A stretch of DNA of 64,000 nucleotides from Fibrobacter succinogenes (GTDB taxonomy: Bacteria > Fibrobacterota > Fibrobacteria > Fibrobacterales > Fibrobacteraceae), in assembly GCA_902799745.1 (NCBI GenBank), contig CADCBQ010000016.1, positions 1-64,000 of the forward strand. The letters run 5' to 3'. Shown here piece by piece: positions 1-8,788 of this stretch; within the stretch, counting starts at the first letter, position 1, and the number at the start of each line of letters is the position of its first letter. The notes under the pieces were generated by a model. The model was not told the origin of the DNA and did no database searches. It saw only the letters and a program-made list of their open reading frames with translations. Made by a program: the position numbers and the translations under genes.

Positions 1-1
1 C

Positions 2-1321
2 CCGAATACCCAGGAAAAAGATTACACCGCCATGTCCAAGGCCCTCCGCAATTCCGGACGCGACATCGTGTTCAGCATTTGCATGTGGGAATACAAGGAG
101 TGGATGCCAAAAATTGCGAACCTCTGGCGTACCACTTTCGATATCGGTCCTGAATGGATTTCGACTTCTTGGTATCGCGGCGTCTACGAAATTATCGATG
201 CCAACAACAAGTACTGGCAAATTGCAAAGCCTGGTCACTGGAATGACCCGGACATGCTCGAAGTGGGCAACAGAGGCCTCTCTTACGAAGAACAGCGCTC
301 CCAGATGACGATGTGGTCCATTATGGCGGCTCCCATCATGATCAGTTCCGACGTGCGCAACATGAGCAACGAAACCAAGGAACTCTACCTGAACAAGGAC
401 ATGATTGCCATCAACCAGGATTCTTTGGGCGTTCAGGGCCACCGCATCTCTGACAAGCAAGGCAAGCAGGTCTGGACCAAACCCTTGAAGAATGGCGACC
501 TTGCCGTGGCACTCCTCAACAACAACAATTCTACCCAGACTGTCGAATGCAACTTTGCAGACATTGGCGTAGAAGGCGAAGTGGAAGTTCGCGATGTCTG
601 GAAAAAGAAGGATCTGGGCCCGCTTTCGCACGTTTCTATCGAACTTCCGGCTCACGGCTCGGCTCTTCTCCGCTTGGTTTTAAAGCCGGTTCCGCGCGCT
701 CCGTTCAAGGGTGAAGCTCTCGCTATTCCGGGCAAGATTGAAGTCGAAGATTTCGACATTAACGGCGTGGGCCAGGGCAATACCACCTATAACGAAAGCG
801 ATACCGAAAACCACGGCGACTCCGACTACCGCCCGGGTACCGGTGTCGACCTTTACAAGAAGGCGTCTGGCATCATTGTCGGCTACAACCAGGCTGGCGA
901 ATGGCTCGAATACACCGTGAAGGTGGCTTCGACGGGAACTTACACGATGAACGCCTCCGTGGCTTCTGCCAACAGCACGTCAAGCTTCAAGCTCTCCATG
1001 GACGGCAAGGACATTACCGAAGAAATCGCCGTGCCTGCAGCAACCGCCGGTGAAGACAACTATGACGAATACAATACAGTCGAAGCCAAGGTGAACCTGA
1101 CCGAAGGCGAACACATTCTCCGCTTCACGGTTACCGGCGACTGGATGGATATCGACTGGATTGAATTCTGTGAGGGCGAAAGTTGCGAACCGATGGGCTT
1201 GCACAAGGCAATCCCCGCGGCAGTGCGCAACGCTTCTCCGCGACTCCTCAAGAAGGGTAATGCGATGTTCATCGAAAAGAACGGCAAGCGCTTTGACCTG
1301 ACGGGACACCGCATCAAGTAA
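2..1321 (+). CDS. GH27 alpha-galactosidase with CBM6 and basic C-terminus (5' partial)
   Basis: The reading frame is open to the left edge, so the start, the signal peptide and the nucleophile-bearing part of the barrel lie outside the window; 439 residues remain. The visible part has the GH27 acid/base motif WNDPDML, followed by the family's MAAPIMIS segment and the all-beta C-terminal domain. After that comes a CBM6-like module (from about IEVEDFD to MDIDWIEF) and a short basic tail ending in FDLTGHRIK, of the type on many secreted Fibrobacter glycoside hydrolases. Expected role: secreted removal of terminal alpha-galactose from hemicellulose such as galactomannan, with the CBM6 binding plant polysaccharide. 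Substrate preference is inferred from the family. A strong hairpin terminator follows. Confidence 0.9.
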   Translation, partial: PNTQEKDYTAMSKALRNSGRDIVFSICMWEYKEWMPKIANLWRTTFDIGPEWISTSWYRGVYEIIDANNKYWQIAKPGHWNDPDMLEVGNRGLSYEEQRSQMTMWSIMAAPIMISSDVRNMSNETKELYLNKDMIAINQDSLGVQGHRISDKQGKQVWTKPLKNGDLAVALLNNNNSTQTVECNFADIGVEGEVEVRDVWKKKDLGPLSHVSIELPAHGSALLRLVLKPVPRAPFKGEALAIPGKIEVEDFDINGVGQGNTTYNESDTENHGDSDYRPGTGVDLYKKASGIIVGYNQAGEWLEYTVKVASTGTYTMNASVASANSTSSFKLSMDGKDITEEIAVPAATAGEDNYDEYNTVEAKVNLTEGEHILRFTVTGDWMDIDWIEFCEGESCEPMGLHKAIPAAVRNASPRLLKKGNAMFIEKNGKRFDLTGHRIK

Positions 1322-1344
1322 TTTTACATCATAATCACTCCTTG

Positions 1345-1370
1345 GCCCGCCAATCCTGGCGGGCATTTTA
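1345..1370 (+). terminator. Intrinsic terminator after the GH27 gene
   Basis: An 8-bp perfect stem (GCCCGCCA / TGGCGGGC) with the loop ATCC is followed by an AT-rich run. It separates the glycosidase gene from pyrH; the pyrH -10 box begins directly after it. Confidence 0.8.
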
Positions 1371-1371
1371 T

Positions 1372-1384
1372 TACATTTTTCACT
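1372..1384 (+). promoter_or_regulatory. -10 box for pyrH, probable leaderless start
   Basis: TACATT at 1372-1377 lies exactly 7 nt before the pyrH ATG. No Shine-Dalgarno sequence is present and no convincing -35 is visible. The spacing matches better-supported examples at 8984, 46520 and 50595. Confidence 0.45.
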
Positions 1385-2089
1385 ATGAAATTCAAACGCA
1401 TTCTTCTCAAGCTCAGTGGCGAAGCCCTCGCAGGCGAAAAGGGCCACGGCATCGATAATACTATCCTCTCCGACATGGCTTCGGAAATTGCATCCATCGT
1501 TAAGCAGGGCGTTCAAGTGGCTCTCGTGATTGGTGGCGGTAACCTCGTCCGCGGTATTTCCGCTTCTGCAGGTGGCATGAACCGTGCTCAGGGCGACGCC
1601 ATGGGTATGCTCGGCACGGTCATGAATGGCCTCGCCATGCAAGATGCTTTGGACAAACAGGGTATCGATTCTGTGGTGATGTCCGCTATCCGCATGGAAC
1701 CAGTTTGCGAATTCTTCGACCGCCGCAAGGCTCTCAAGCTCCTCTCCGCTGGCTCCGTCGTGATTTTCTCTGCCGGTACGGGCAACCCCTTCTTTACCAC
1801 GGACAGCTGCGCCGCTCTCCGTGCTATCGAAAGCGAATGCGATGTGATTATGAAGGCCACTAAGGTTGACGGCATCTACACGGCCGACCCGGTCAAGGAT
1901 CCGACTGCTACTCGCTTCGACGATATCAGCTACAAGGAAGTTATTTCCCGCGGCCTCAAGGTCATGGATACCGCAGCAGTTGCTCTCTGCATGGAAAACA
2001 ACATGCCTATCTTCGTGTTCAAGATGGAAAAGGGCAACCTCACGCGCGCCGCTATCGAAGGCGACCTCGGCACGCTGGTGCATTGCTAA
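1385..2089 (+). CDS. pyrH: UMP kinase
   Basis: Phosphorylates UMP to UDP in pyrimidine nucleotide synthesis; cytosolic, usually a hexamer. The 234-residue protein has the amino-acid-kinase fold: LLKLSGEAL at the N-terminus, the Gly-rich [10 protein letters not shown] loop near residue 50, the [10 protein letters not shown] segment near 135 and a C-terminal G-TLV end. Length is normal. The ATG at 1385 begins the conserved [12 protein letters not shown] start and lies 7 nt after a TACATT box with no Shine-Dalgarno sequence, so translation is probably leaderless. In many bacteria pyrH sits with rpsB-tsf-frr; here rpsB-tsf is about 55 kb away. The next gene converges on it with one base between the two stop codons. 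Confidence 0.97.
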   Translation: MKFKRILLKLSGEALAGEKGHGIDNTILSDMASEIASIVKQGVQVALVIGGGNLVRGISASAGGMNRAQGDAMGMLGTVMNGLAMQDALDKQGIDSVVMSAIRMEPVCEFFDRRKALKLLSAGSVVIFSAGTGNPFFTTDSCAALRAIESECDVIMKATKVDGIYTADPVKDPTATRFDDISYKEVISRGLKVMDTAAVALCMENNMPIFVFKMEKGNLTRAAIEGDLGTLVHC

Positions 2090-2090
2090 T

Positions 2091-3098
2091 TTAAATCAAG
2101 CTGTATTTCTGGCTTCGTCCGCCCTTGTTTTCGGGGCGGACGATTTCTTTTTGAATCAAGTCCTGGATGTCGCGGAGTGCGGAATCGTGGCTCGTGCCGG
2201 TAAAGGCAGCCACCTCTTTCACCGAGAATATGGCCGGCAGTTCTCCGTTCCAGACGGCTTCGATAATCTTTCTTTCGCGGGTGCTTAAGTCGGCCTGCTG
2301 GTTCTTTTGCAAGAACTGCATTTTCTTGAGGGCGCCGGTGATTTCTTTCTTGCTGTCTTCAATCGACTTCTGCATCGCGTTCAAGAACCATAAAATCCAT
2401 TCGGTCAAGTCGCCGTTACCGGCCTGCGCCTTGAATAAAGTTTGTATGTAACTTTCGCGATCTTTCAAGATCTGTTCGTTCAGCGCGTACTGGCAACGAG
2501 TCGTGTCTTCGCTGCGGGCCAAAAGCATGGCGGCGAGTGCGCGGGCAATGCGTCCGTTGCCGTCTTCGAACGGGCGAATCGTCAAGAACCAAAAGTGGGC
2601 AATCGCCGCTTTAATGGCGCCGTCTTGCGTCGAGTTTTCAAACCAGTCGATAAAACGCCCGATTTCAAGCGGAATGCGTTCCGGGCTTACGCCGGTAAAG
2701 GTTCCTGCAACGCTTTCTTTTGTCCTAAAGCTCTTGACTTTGTTCTGGCCAATGGCCGCATGCCATGCGAACAGGCGTTCTTCGGTCAGCGGGAGCTTGG
2801 CGTTTTGAATGGCGCCTACAAAATTTCGAATGTCGTTCCTGGCAGAATTCTTTTTCTGGATTTCGCTTTCGAGTTTCGGATTGTCCAGAGTGTAGCCGTC
2901 CAGTGCGTAATTGGCAGCGATGTCTCTTGCGAGCATGCGCGTTTCGGTGTCCGAATCGCAAACCAGGTCGGCAACGCCTACGAGGGCGCCTTCAAGCAGT
3001 CGAGTCTGTCCCAAGGCGTCCATCACGCTCTGCGCATTGTAGCGGAACTTGGTCCAGTCGGGGTACTGGTGTATAAAAAGCGGCTTAGAAATGATCAT
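2091..3098 (-). CDS. Fic/DUF4172-type protein with catalytic His replaced by Arg
   Basis: A 335-residue Fic-fold protein of the type with an N-terminal DUF4172-like region and a C-terminal winged helix (about 270-335). The Fic motif region reads IRPFEDGNGRIAR (174-186); the family consensus is HxFx[D/E]GNGRxxR, so the catalytic His is Arg175 (codon CGC at 2574-2576, one transition from CAC). The rest of the loop is intact. A class-II inhibitory motif [S/T]xxxE[G/N] is visible as TRLLEG (32-37). Family members AMPylate target proteins; without the His, transfer is expected to be lost, so this copy may be inactive, regulatory, or use another chemistry. The frame is intact and not otherwise degraded. 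A palindrome TTCCATCTTGGAA lies 54 bases upstream. Confidence 0.88.
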   Translation of the reverse strand: MIISKPLFIHQYPDWTKFRYNAQSVMDALGQTRLLEGALVGVADLVCDSDTETRMLARDIAANYALDGYTLDNPKLESEIQKKNSARNDIRNFVGAIQNAKLPLTEERLFAWHAAIGQNKVKSFRTKESVAGTFTGVSPERIPLEIGRFIDWFENSTQDGAIKAAIAHFWFLTIRPFEDGNGRIARALAAMLLARSEDTTRCQYALNEQILKDRESYIQTLFKAQAGNGDLTEWILWFLNAMQKSIEDSKKEITGALKKMQFLQKNQQADLSTRERKIIEAVWNGELPAIFSVKEVAAFTGTSHDSALRDIQDLIQKEIVRPENKGGRSQKYSLI

Positions 3099-3151
3099 TT
3101 AACGCAAAATATACGTAGAATGGCCGCTTTTGCAACCCCAAAATTGGAATG

Positions 3152-3164
3152 TTCCATCTTGGAA
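3152..3164. promoter_or_regulatory. Palindrome TTCCATCTTGGAA, candidate operator
   Basis: Lies between the leftward fic-like gene and the rightward small-RNA/prmA unit. Similar palindromes occur at 8864-8878 and 16042-16055, both also between divergent genes. Confidence 0.4.
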
Positions 3165-3207
3165 TAAAAAAATATCACTTTTTTTCGCCGTTTTTTGAAA
3201 TTGTGTT

Positions 3208-3312
3208 TATATTAGTTTACAAGATGGATGAAAGGGGCCAAGCGGTTTGAGGTGTTTGCGCTTGGTGAGAGGCTCGGTAACGGGGTTGGCGTACCGAGCC
3301 TCTCCTTTTTTT
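3208..3312 (+). ncRNA. Candidate structured small RNA with its own terminator
   Basis: A TATATT box at 3208-3213 would start a transcript near 3220. It carries two hairpins: CCAAGCG / CGCTTGG around 3239-3265, then a perfect 13-bp stem GAGAGGCTCGGTA / TACCGAGCCTCTC (3267-3279 with 3292-3304) followed by seven T. No convincing ORF is inside; only a 9-codon frame from ATG 3224. It could be a free RNA of about 95 nt or a prmA leader with an attenuator. It resembles no RNA family I recognise. The -35 is weak. Confidence 0.45.
3267..3312 (+). terminator. Strong intrinsic terminator before prmA
   Basis: 13-bp perfect stem (3267-3279 / 3292-3304) and a T-run at 3306-3312. A second small hairpin, CCCCGCgaagGCGGGG, follows at about 3318-3333. 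Confidence 0.85.
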
Positions 3313-3369
3313 ATAGTCCCCGCGAAGGCGGGGATCAGCTTCTAGTGTTTGAAATTCTATTTTTTCCAC

Positions 3370-4212
3370 ATGCAAAAAATCGATACCTGGTACAAGGCCG
3401 AGGGCTATTGCCCTGCCGAAGAATTTGAACTTGCAAGCTACCTGCTTTTTGAAGCTGGTGTGGCAACTCTCGAAGAATTAGATCCCAAGGCCGAAGGCCG
3501 CACGGACTTCTGCTTTTATACCGGCGACAAGGCCGAACGCGACCGTATCGTAAACGAATTTCCGCAGTATCATTTTGCTGTTAGCGAAGAACCCGCGAAG
3601 GATTGGGACAAGTGGTGGCGCGACCGTGCGCAGCCGGTGTCCGTGTCACCGCATTTGTGGGTGCGTCCGCCTTGGGTTGAATTTACACCTGATGACCCCA
3701 AAGCCGTGGTGCTTGAACTTGAAGCCAAGACTGCTTTCGGTACTGGCGAACACGATACCACAAGTAGCTGCGCTACCTTGATGGAATCCATTGATTTTAA
3801 CGGGAAGACCGTGCTTGACATTGGTACAGGTACGGGCATTTTGGCCATGTACGCCCGACGCTTGGGTGCAAAGCTTGCCGTGGGTACCGAAATCGACCCG
3901 CTGACCATTCCCTGCATTGCGGAAAACTTCGAACGCAACGGCTTCAAGGAAAGCGACTGTATTCTCGGATTTCTGGATGCGTTCAAGGATGGCGCGAAGT
4001 TCGACGTCATTCTCTGCAACATGATTCGCAGCGAACTCTGGCCGCTCCGCGACGACATCGAAGACTTGCTCGCCGCAGGCGGTGAACTCATTATCTCGGG
4101 CCAGCTCCTCACCGAAAAGGATTACATCCTCAAGTGGTTCGAAGAAGCCGGCTTCAAAGTCAAAGAAGAGCGAATTAGCGGCGAGTGGTGGAGCGTACTT
4201 GCGCGCTCCTAA
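3370..4212 (+). CDS. prmA: Ribosomal protein L11 methyltransferase
   Basis: An S-adenosylmethionine-dependent enzyme that methylates ribosomal protein L11; cytosolic. The 280-residue protein has the PrmA N-terminal substrate domain, then the Rossmann methyltransferase fold with motif I LDIGTGTGILAMYARRLG around residue 150, preceded by the family signature FGTGEHDTT. The ATG at 3370 is chosen over an upstream in-frame TTG (3349) because MQKIDTWYK fits the family start. A TCTATT box at 3356-3361 lies 8 nt upstream and there is no Shine-Dalgarno sequence, as for other apparently leaderless genes here. It converges on the leftward ygiQ gene 9 bases later. Confidence 0.93.
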   Translation: MQKIDTWYKAEGYCPAEEFELASYLLFEAGVATLEELDPKAEGRTDFCFYTGDKAERDRIVNEFPQYHFAVSEEPAKDWDKWWRDRAQPVSVSPHLWVRPPWVEFTPDDPKAVVLELEAKTAFGTGEHDTTSSCATLMESIDFNGKTVLDIGTGTGILAMYARRLGAKLAVGTEIDPLTIPCIAENFERNGFKESDCILGFLDAFKDGAKFDVILCNMIRSELWPLRDDIEDLLAAGGELIISGQLLTEKDYILKWFEEAGFKVKEERISGEWWSVLARS

Positions 4213-4221
4213 ATGAGCCTA

Positions 4222-6393
4222 CTACCTTCCCCGTTTAAACGAACTGAATTGAACGGGGGAGTTATTGCGATTATTATCTTGGCGGTTTTTACCGCCATTT
4301 TTATTGAAGTTGTGACCCTTGTTTCCGCCACGATCATTGTTGAACTTGCGGTCGCTGTGGAAACTCTTGCGCGGTTCGCCGCCATTGTTACCGCCGTTTC
4401 CAAATTGTGCGGCGCGGCGTTCCTTGCGGGCAGAATTTTCCCAGCGGCCCTTGTCGCCGGATTTCTGCGGCACGATGGTGACGGCGCGCTGTTCGCGCTT
4501 CTGCTGTTCGCGCTCGCGGTAGACTTCGTTTTCTTCGCGTTCCTTGCTGGGGTAGAATTCCTTGCCTTCGGCTTTCGCGCTGCGGCTTAGGAGCAGTCGG
4601 CCGATTTTTCCGAGTTTCAGGCGCTCGAGCGTTGCACGAATCTGCGGGCGGTTCTCCGGAATGTACCAGAAGAAGAACTGACGCTGGCTGCGCTTTTGCT
4701 CCGGCGTTTTCGCCACGTAAAGCGGCTTGCCGTCCGGCGTCATTTCGCTGTAGAACATTTCGGTCGCAATCGTCATCGGCGTCGGCGTAAAGTCCTGCAC
4801 CTGTTCCAGCTGGAATCCGAGCTGTTTTGTCTCGAGTGCAAGTTCCGCCATGTCGGCCTCGGTGCATCCGGGGTGGCTACTGATAAAGTAAGGAATAATC
4901 TGCTGGCGCTTTCCGATGCGTTTGCATTCGTCGTCAAAGAATTCCTTGAACTTGTGGAACAGCGTAAAGCTCGGCTTGCGCATCAGCTTAAGGACTGCGT
5001 CGCTCGTATGTTCCGGGGCCACCTTCAGGCGCCCGCTCACATGGTAGTCGATGAGTTCGCGGGCGTATTCTTCGTGGTCGCGAATCAGTTCCTTGTCATC
5101 GGTTTCTTGCAGCAGCATGTCGTAACGCACGCCGCTTCCGATGAACAGGTGCTTTACCTTCGGGTGGTTGCGCACTTCGCGGTAAAGCTCCAGAAGCTCG
5201 TGGTGGTGCGTGTCCATGTTGTCGCAGACTTTCGGGGTCAGGCAACTGGGGCGTGCGCATTTTTTACAACGGTTCGGGTCCTTGCCGCGCATGTTGTACA
5301 TGTTGGCGCTCGGACCGCCCAAATCGGTGATGGTGCCGGCAAAGCCGTCCATTTTCGTAATCAAATCGACTTCGCGCAGAATGCTTTCGCGGCTGCGGCT
5401 CGCGATGAATTTGCCCTGGTGCGCGTTGATGGCGCAAAAACTACATCCGCCAAAACAGCCGCGGTGCGTGTTGATGCTAAACTTAATCATGTCGAACGCA
5501 GGCACGTTGCCGCGCTTTCTGTAACGCGGGTGCGGTTCGCGGGCGTAGTTGTATTCAAAGCTTTCGTCGAGCTCGCCGTATTCCAGCGGCGGGTAGGCGG
5601 GGTTAATTACCACGGTCTGTTCTGCGACATCTTGCAGAATGCGGCGCTGGAACCACTTGTTGCATTCGATGTCTACCCTGCGGCAGTTCTCGATTTGATT
5701 GCGCTTGTTGGCGAGGCATTCCTCGTAACTATACAGGCGCAAGTCTTCCCACTGCTTGGTCGTAGGAATTTGTCCCTTGGGCGCAAGGTAAGCGGTCTGC
5801 GGAATCGAATGCAGGCTGGAGAAAGGTACGCCCTTCTTCAAGAGTCGTACGATTTCTTTCAGCGGCTTTTCGCCCATGCCGTAAACGAGAATGTCTGCTT
5901 GCGTGTCGAAAAGAATGCTCGGCTTAAGTTTGTCGCTCCAGTAATCGTAATGCGTCACGCGACGCAGGCTCGATTCGAGCCCGCCAATCAGCAACGGCAC
6001 ATCGGGGTAGAGCTTCTTTAAAATCTTGGCGTACGTGTAGGTCGCGTAATCGGGGCGGAACCCTGCCTTGTTTCCCGGTGTAAAAGCATCGTCGCTACGC
6101 AGGCGCTTGGCGGCGGTGTAATGGTTCACCATGGAATCCATGCCGCTCGAAATCGCGAAGAACATTCGCGGCTTGCCGAGTTTCTTGAAGTCGCGCAAGT
6201 CGTCGCGCCAGTTCGGCTGCGGTAAAATTGCCACACGCAGGCCTTCGTGTTCGAAAAGGCGGCCGACCACGGCATGCCCGAAGCAGGGGTGGTCCACGTA
6301 GGCGTCCGCGCTAATGATAATCACATCGACATAGTCCCAGCCGAGTTCGTCCAGGTCTTCTTTGCAGATGGGTAAAAAGCGCGAATCGTACAT
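4222..6393 (-). CDS. YgiQ-family radical SAM protein
   Basis: A 723-residue member of the YgiQ (UPF0313) family. The N-terminal region (MYDSRFLPICKEDLDELGWD) is characteristic; the radical SAM cluster motif CFGGCSFC lies mid-protein (about 316-323), and a second Cys set CKKCARPSCL follows. The last ~90 residues are low complexity and rich in Asn, Gly, Arg and Lys, suggesting a disordered nucleic-acid-binding tail. The family binds a [4Fe-4S] cluster and SAM, but its reaction is not established to my knowledge. The upstream region has a TACTAT-like box and no clear Shine-Dalgarno sequence. Confidence 0.92.
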   Translation of the reverse strand: MYDSRFLPICKEDLDELGWDYVDVIIISADAYVDHPCFGHAVVGRLFEHEGLRVAILPQPNWRDDLRDFKKLGKPRMFFAISSGMDSMVNHYTAAKRLRSDDAFTPGNKAGFRPDYATYTYAKILKKLYPDVPLLIGGLESSLRRVTHYDYWSDKLKPSILFDTQADILVYGMGEKPLKEIVRLLKKGVPFSSLHSIPQTAYLAPKGQIPTTKQWEDLRLYSYEECLANKRNQIENCRRVDIECNKWFQRRILQDVAEQTVVINPAYPPLEYGELDESFEYNYAREPHPRYRKRGNVPAFDMIKFSINTHRGCFGGCSFCAINAHQGKFIASRSRESILREVDLITKMDGFAGTITDLGGPSANMYNMRGKDPNRCKKCARPSCLTPKVCDNMDTHHHELLELYREVRNHPKVKHLFIGSGVRYDMLLQETDDKELIRDHEEYARELIDYHVSGRLKVAPEHTSDAVLKLMRKPSFTLFHKFKEFFDDECKRIGKRQQIIPYFISSHPGCTEADMAELALETKQLGFQLEQVQDFTPTPMTIATEMFYSEMTPDGKPLYVAKTPEQKRSQRQFFFWYIPENRPQIRATLERLKLGKIGRLLLSRSAKAEGKEFYPSKEREENEVYREREQQKREQRAVTIVPQKSGDKGRWENSARKERRAAQFGNGGNNGGEPRKSFHSDRKFNNDRGGNKGHNFNKNGGKNRQDNNRNNSPVQFSSFKRGR

Positions 6394-6420
6394 AATGTGA
6401 AAGATAGTAAATAGTCGTTG

Positions 6421-6470
6421 CTGTCATCCTGAGCGGAGAGCCGTTAGGCTCGTAGTCGAAGGATCTCCAT
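6421..6470. repeat. Intergenic palindromic element, TGTCATCCTGAGC type
   Basis: The element opens with CATCCTGAGC and closes with CGAAGGATC. Its outer arms ATCCT/AGGAT pair and an inner stem GAGCCgttaGGCTC forms. I recognise this as resembling a small repeat often dispersed between bacterial genes. Only one copy is in the window, so its repeat status is inferred. Confidence 0.45.
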
Positions 6471-6502
6471 TAATGTTTTCGGAACATTACTATTTTTGGG
6501 GT

Positions 6503-7666
6503 ATGAAACCTTTAAGCAATCGTACTGAACATTTTACGGAATCGGTCATTCGTCACATGACGCGCATTGCAAACGCTTGCGGTGCCATCAACCTTTCTCA
6601 GGGCTTCCCGGATTTTGATCCGCCCAAAGCCTTGCAAGACCGCTTGGCCGAAGTCGCCCACACGGGCCCGCATCAGTACGCGCTTACGATTGGTGCGCAG
6701 AATTTCCGCGAAGCGCTTTCTAAAAAGCAGGAACGTTTCAGTGGCCTCCGCTATGACCCGCAAACTGAAATGGTCATCACCTGCGGCAGTACCGAAGCCA
6801 TGATGGTTTCGATGATGTCTATTTGCAATCCGGGCGACAAGGTGGTCATCTTCTCGCCGTTCTACGAGAACTATACCGCCGATACGATTTTGAGCGGAGC
6901 AAGCCCGATTTACGTGCCGCTGGATCCGCACAATTTCACCTTCGATGCCAATGTCCTTGAAGATGCCATGAAGCAGCCGGGCGTGAAGGCACTCGTACTT
7001 TGCAATCCGTCGAACCCGAGTGGAAAAGTCTTTACCCGCGAAGAGCTGCAGATTATTGCCGACCTCGCCATTAAATATGATTTGTATGTAATCACCGACG
7101 AAGTCTACGAACACATCGTGTTTGCTCCGCACCGTCATACTTATATTGCGACGCTTCCGGGCATGCGTGAACGCACCATTGAATGTTCCAGCCTTTCCAA
7201 GAGCTATTCCATTACGGGCTGGCGCCTGGGCTATGTGCTCGCTGCCGAACCCGTCATGAACAACATCAAGAAAATTCACGACTTTACGGTGGTGGGGGCT
7301 GCTTCGCCGCTGCAAGAAACCGCGCTTACCGCCCTCAATTTTGGCGACGATTACTACGCGGAACTGCAGGCGCATTACACGCACATGAAGGAAATCTTCA
7401 CTGGCGGCTTGCACAATCTGGGCTTCAAGTTCACCGAGCCGCAGGGCACGTACTTCGTGATGATGGATATCAGCGAATTTGGCTACAAGTCCGATGACCA
7501 GTTCTGTATCGACCTTGCGCAAAAGGTGGGCGTTGCCGCAGTACCTGGCTCCAGCTTCTTCCGCGAACCGGTCAATCACCTGATCCGCTTCCACTTCGCC
7601 AAGAAAGACGAAACTCTCTACGACGCGCTTAATCGCTTAGAGAGCCTCAGAAAGAAAATGAAATAG
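6503..7666 (+). CDS. Class I/II PLP aminotransferase, methionine/kynurenine-aminotransferase-like
   Basis: A 387-residue fold-type I PLP enzyme. AINLSQGFPDFDPP near residue 25 and the PLP-lysine segment SSLSKSYSITGWRLGYV (about 232-248) place it near the YbdL/kynurenine aminotransferase group, which transaminates methionine, aromatic amino acids or glutamine-derived keto acids. Exact substrate cannot be read from sequence. The ATG at 6503 is preferred to one 30 bases upstream because it starts the conserved region and is preceded by GGGG. It is followed by a converging queH gene with a short repeat between them. Confidence 0.88.
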   Translation: MKPLSNRTEHFTESVIRHMTRIANACGAINLSQGFPDFDPPKALQDRLAEVAHTGPHQYALTIGAQNFREALSKKQERFSGLRYDPQTEMVITCGSTEAMMVSMMSICNPGDKVVIFSPFYENYTADTILSGASPIYVPLDPHNFTFDANVLEDAMKQPGVKALVLCNPSNPSGKVFTREELQIIADLAIKYDLYVITDEVYEHIVFAPHRHTYIATLPGMRERTIECSSLSKSYSITGWRLGYVLAAEPVMNNIKKIHDFTVVGAASPLQETALTALNFGDDYYAELQAHYTHMKEIFTGGLHNLGFKFTEPQGTYFVMMDISEFGYKSDDQFCIDLAQKVGVAAVPGSSFFREPVNHLIRFHFAKKDETLYDALNRLESLRKKMK

Positions 7667-7722
7667 TAGACAGTAGGAAGTAGACACAATTCTCATTGCT
7701 CAAAGCGAAGCGACCTCATACC
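7667..7722. repeat. Intergenic repeat tract: AGTAGACAGTAGGA unit and CTCAAAG..CGACCTCATAC element
   Basis: The tract begins with a partly duplicated AGTAGACAGTAGGA-AGTAGACA and ends with CTCAAAG, a short GCGAAGC core, then CGACCTCATACCTC. The second part recurs at 25846-25880 with a different hairpin core. It overlaps the 3' end of queH by a few bases. Confidence 0.5.
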
Positions 7723-8366
7723 TCGTTCTTCTCTGCGTCCCTCTTGGAATAAACGCATCCGCAGTAATTTTGGCGGTATAAATTGTATTCTGCTGAAAGC
7801 TGAATAGAACGCTTGTAGCCGCCCTTCTTCTTGAAGTCGCTTGGCAGGCGCTTGATTCCGTAGATATCGCACTGTTCCTGCACCACCTCGTTCAGCACCT
7901 GTGCATTCTTCATGGGGCTGATGGTAAGCGTGGTGGTGAAGTATTCGCAGTTCAGTTCCTTCGCGAGCCTGGCCGATTCAGCGAGGCGGAGCTCGAAACA
8001 TTTGCGGCAGCGAGCGCCGCCTTCGGGCTCGTTTTCTAGCCCACGTACAGTATCGTAGAATTTCTTCGGGTCGTATTCGCCTTCAATCAGCGTGACCGGA
8101 TACTTGGTCTTGAATTCAGCTACGAACCGCTTGATTTCTTCGACGCGGTGGCGGTATTCTTCGTCGGGCGCGATATTCGGATTGTAGTAGAAAAGCGTAA
8201 TCTTGAAATATTGCGACAGGTATTCGATAGTGTAGCTGCTACAGGGTGCACAACAGGCATGCAGCAAAAGCGTCGGCACTTCGCCGGTGCGTTCCAGCCT
8301 GCGGATGATATAATCCAAGTCGCGCTGGTAATTATGCTTGGGGGCATTGAATTGCTGCGGTTCCAT
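7716..8366 (-). CDS. queH: Epoxyqueuosine reductase QueH
   Basis: Catalyses the last step of queuosine tRNA modification, reducing epoxyqueuosine to queuosine; the non-cobalamin alternative to QueG. The 216-residue protein shows the DUF208 Cys signatures: HACCAPCSS near residue 36, CRKCFELR near 106 and YCGC near 204, which in the family bind an iron-sulfur cluster and a second metal. Its ATG lies 3 bases after the stop of the small membrane protein upstream, so the two are probably cotranscribed. Confidence 0.93.
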   Translation of the reverse strand: MEPQQFNAPKHNYQRDLDYIIRRLERTGEVPTLLLHACCAPCSSYTIEYLSQYFKITLFYYNPNIAPDEEYRHRVEEIKRFVAEFKTKYPVTLIEGEYDPKKFYDTVRGLENEPEGGARCRKCFELRLAESARLAKELNCEYFTTTLTISPMKNAQVLNEVVQEQCDIYGIKRLPSDFKKKGGYKRSIQLSAEYNLYRQNYCGCVYSKRDAEKNEV

Positions 8367-8369
8367 GGC

Positions 8370-8762
8370 CTACTCCCAACTTAATGTCCCGAAAGCCGTA
8401 ATCCAGTAGCAAATGCTCGTTACGACCGCAAAGATTCCCATCACGGTACGTTCCTTGTGGGCGGTGCTAAAGAGAACCGTCGCGGTATAAAAAGTCAAGT
8501 ACAGCGCAAAGAAGAATGCGAGAATCCGTGTCACCATGAACGGGATAATCTCGGGCAAAACATGCCCCGCCGAAAGCAACACGAAAAGGGCGACAAACTG
8601 CATCGTGGTTGGCACAATGAAGGCCTTGCGAACTTCGGGCGGAATCACCTTGTAGCGGGCGTTCATGGCGTAGGCGCCGAGCGGGGCGCCCAAGGCAAGC
8701 GCAATATTCAGAGCGATGGAGGGCAAAAAAGCGATAGCCCCGATGATTGTAGCGATAATCAT
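8370..8762 (-). CDS. Small multi-pass membrane protein, unknown function
   Basis: A 130-residue hydrophobic protein with about four predicted membrane segments (roughly 1-30, 48-66, 76-95 and 103-125) and a short charged loop NARYKVIPPEVRKAF. I do not recognise a family. It is the first gene of a two-gene unit with queH, which hints at transport or metabolism near queuosine, but that is only positional inference. Upstream on its own strand is a terminator hairpin (8789-8833), so its expression may be attenuated. Confidence 0.75.
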   Translation of the reverse strand: MIIATIIGAIAFLPSIALNIALALGAPLGAYAMNARYKVIPPEVRKAFIVPTTMQFVALFVLLSAGHVLPEIIPFMVTRILAFFFALYLTFYTATVLFSTAHKERTVMGIFAVVTSICYWITAFGTLSWE

Positions 8763-8788
8763 TAGCTCAAATTTAGAATTTAACCCCT

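Noticed and set aside
980..2083. 367-codon frame opposite the GH27 end and pyrH
   Set aside because: Runs across the terminator and both genes; pyrH is unmistakable on the other strand.
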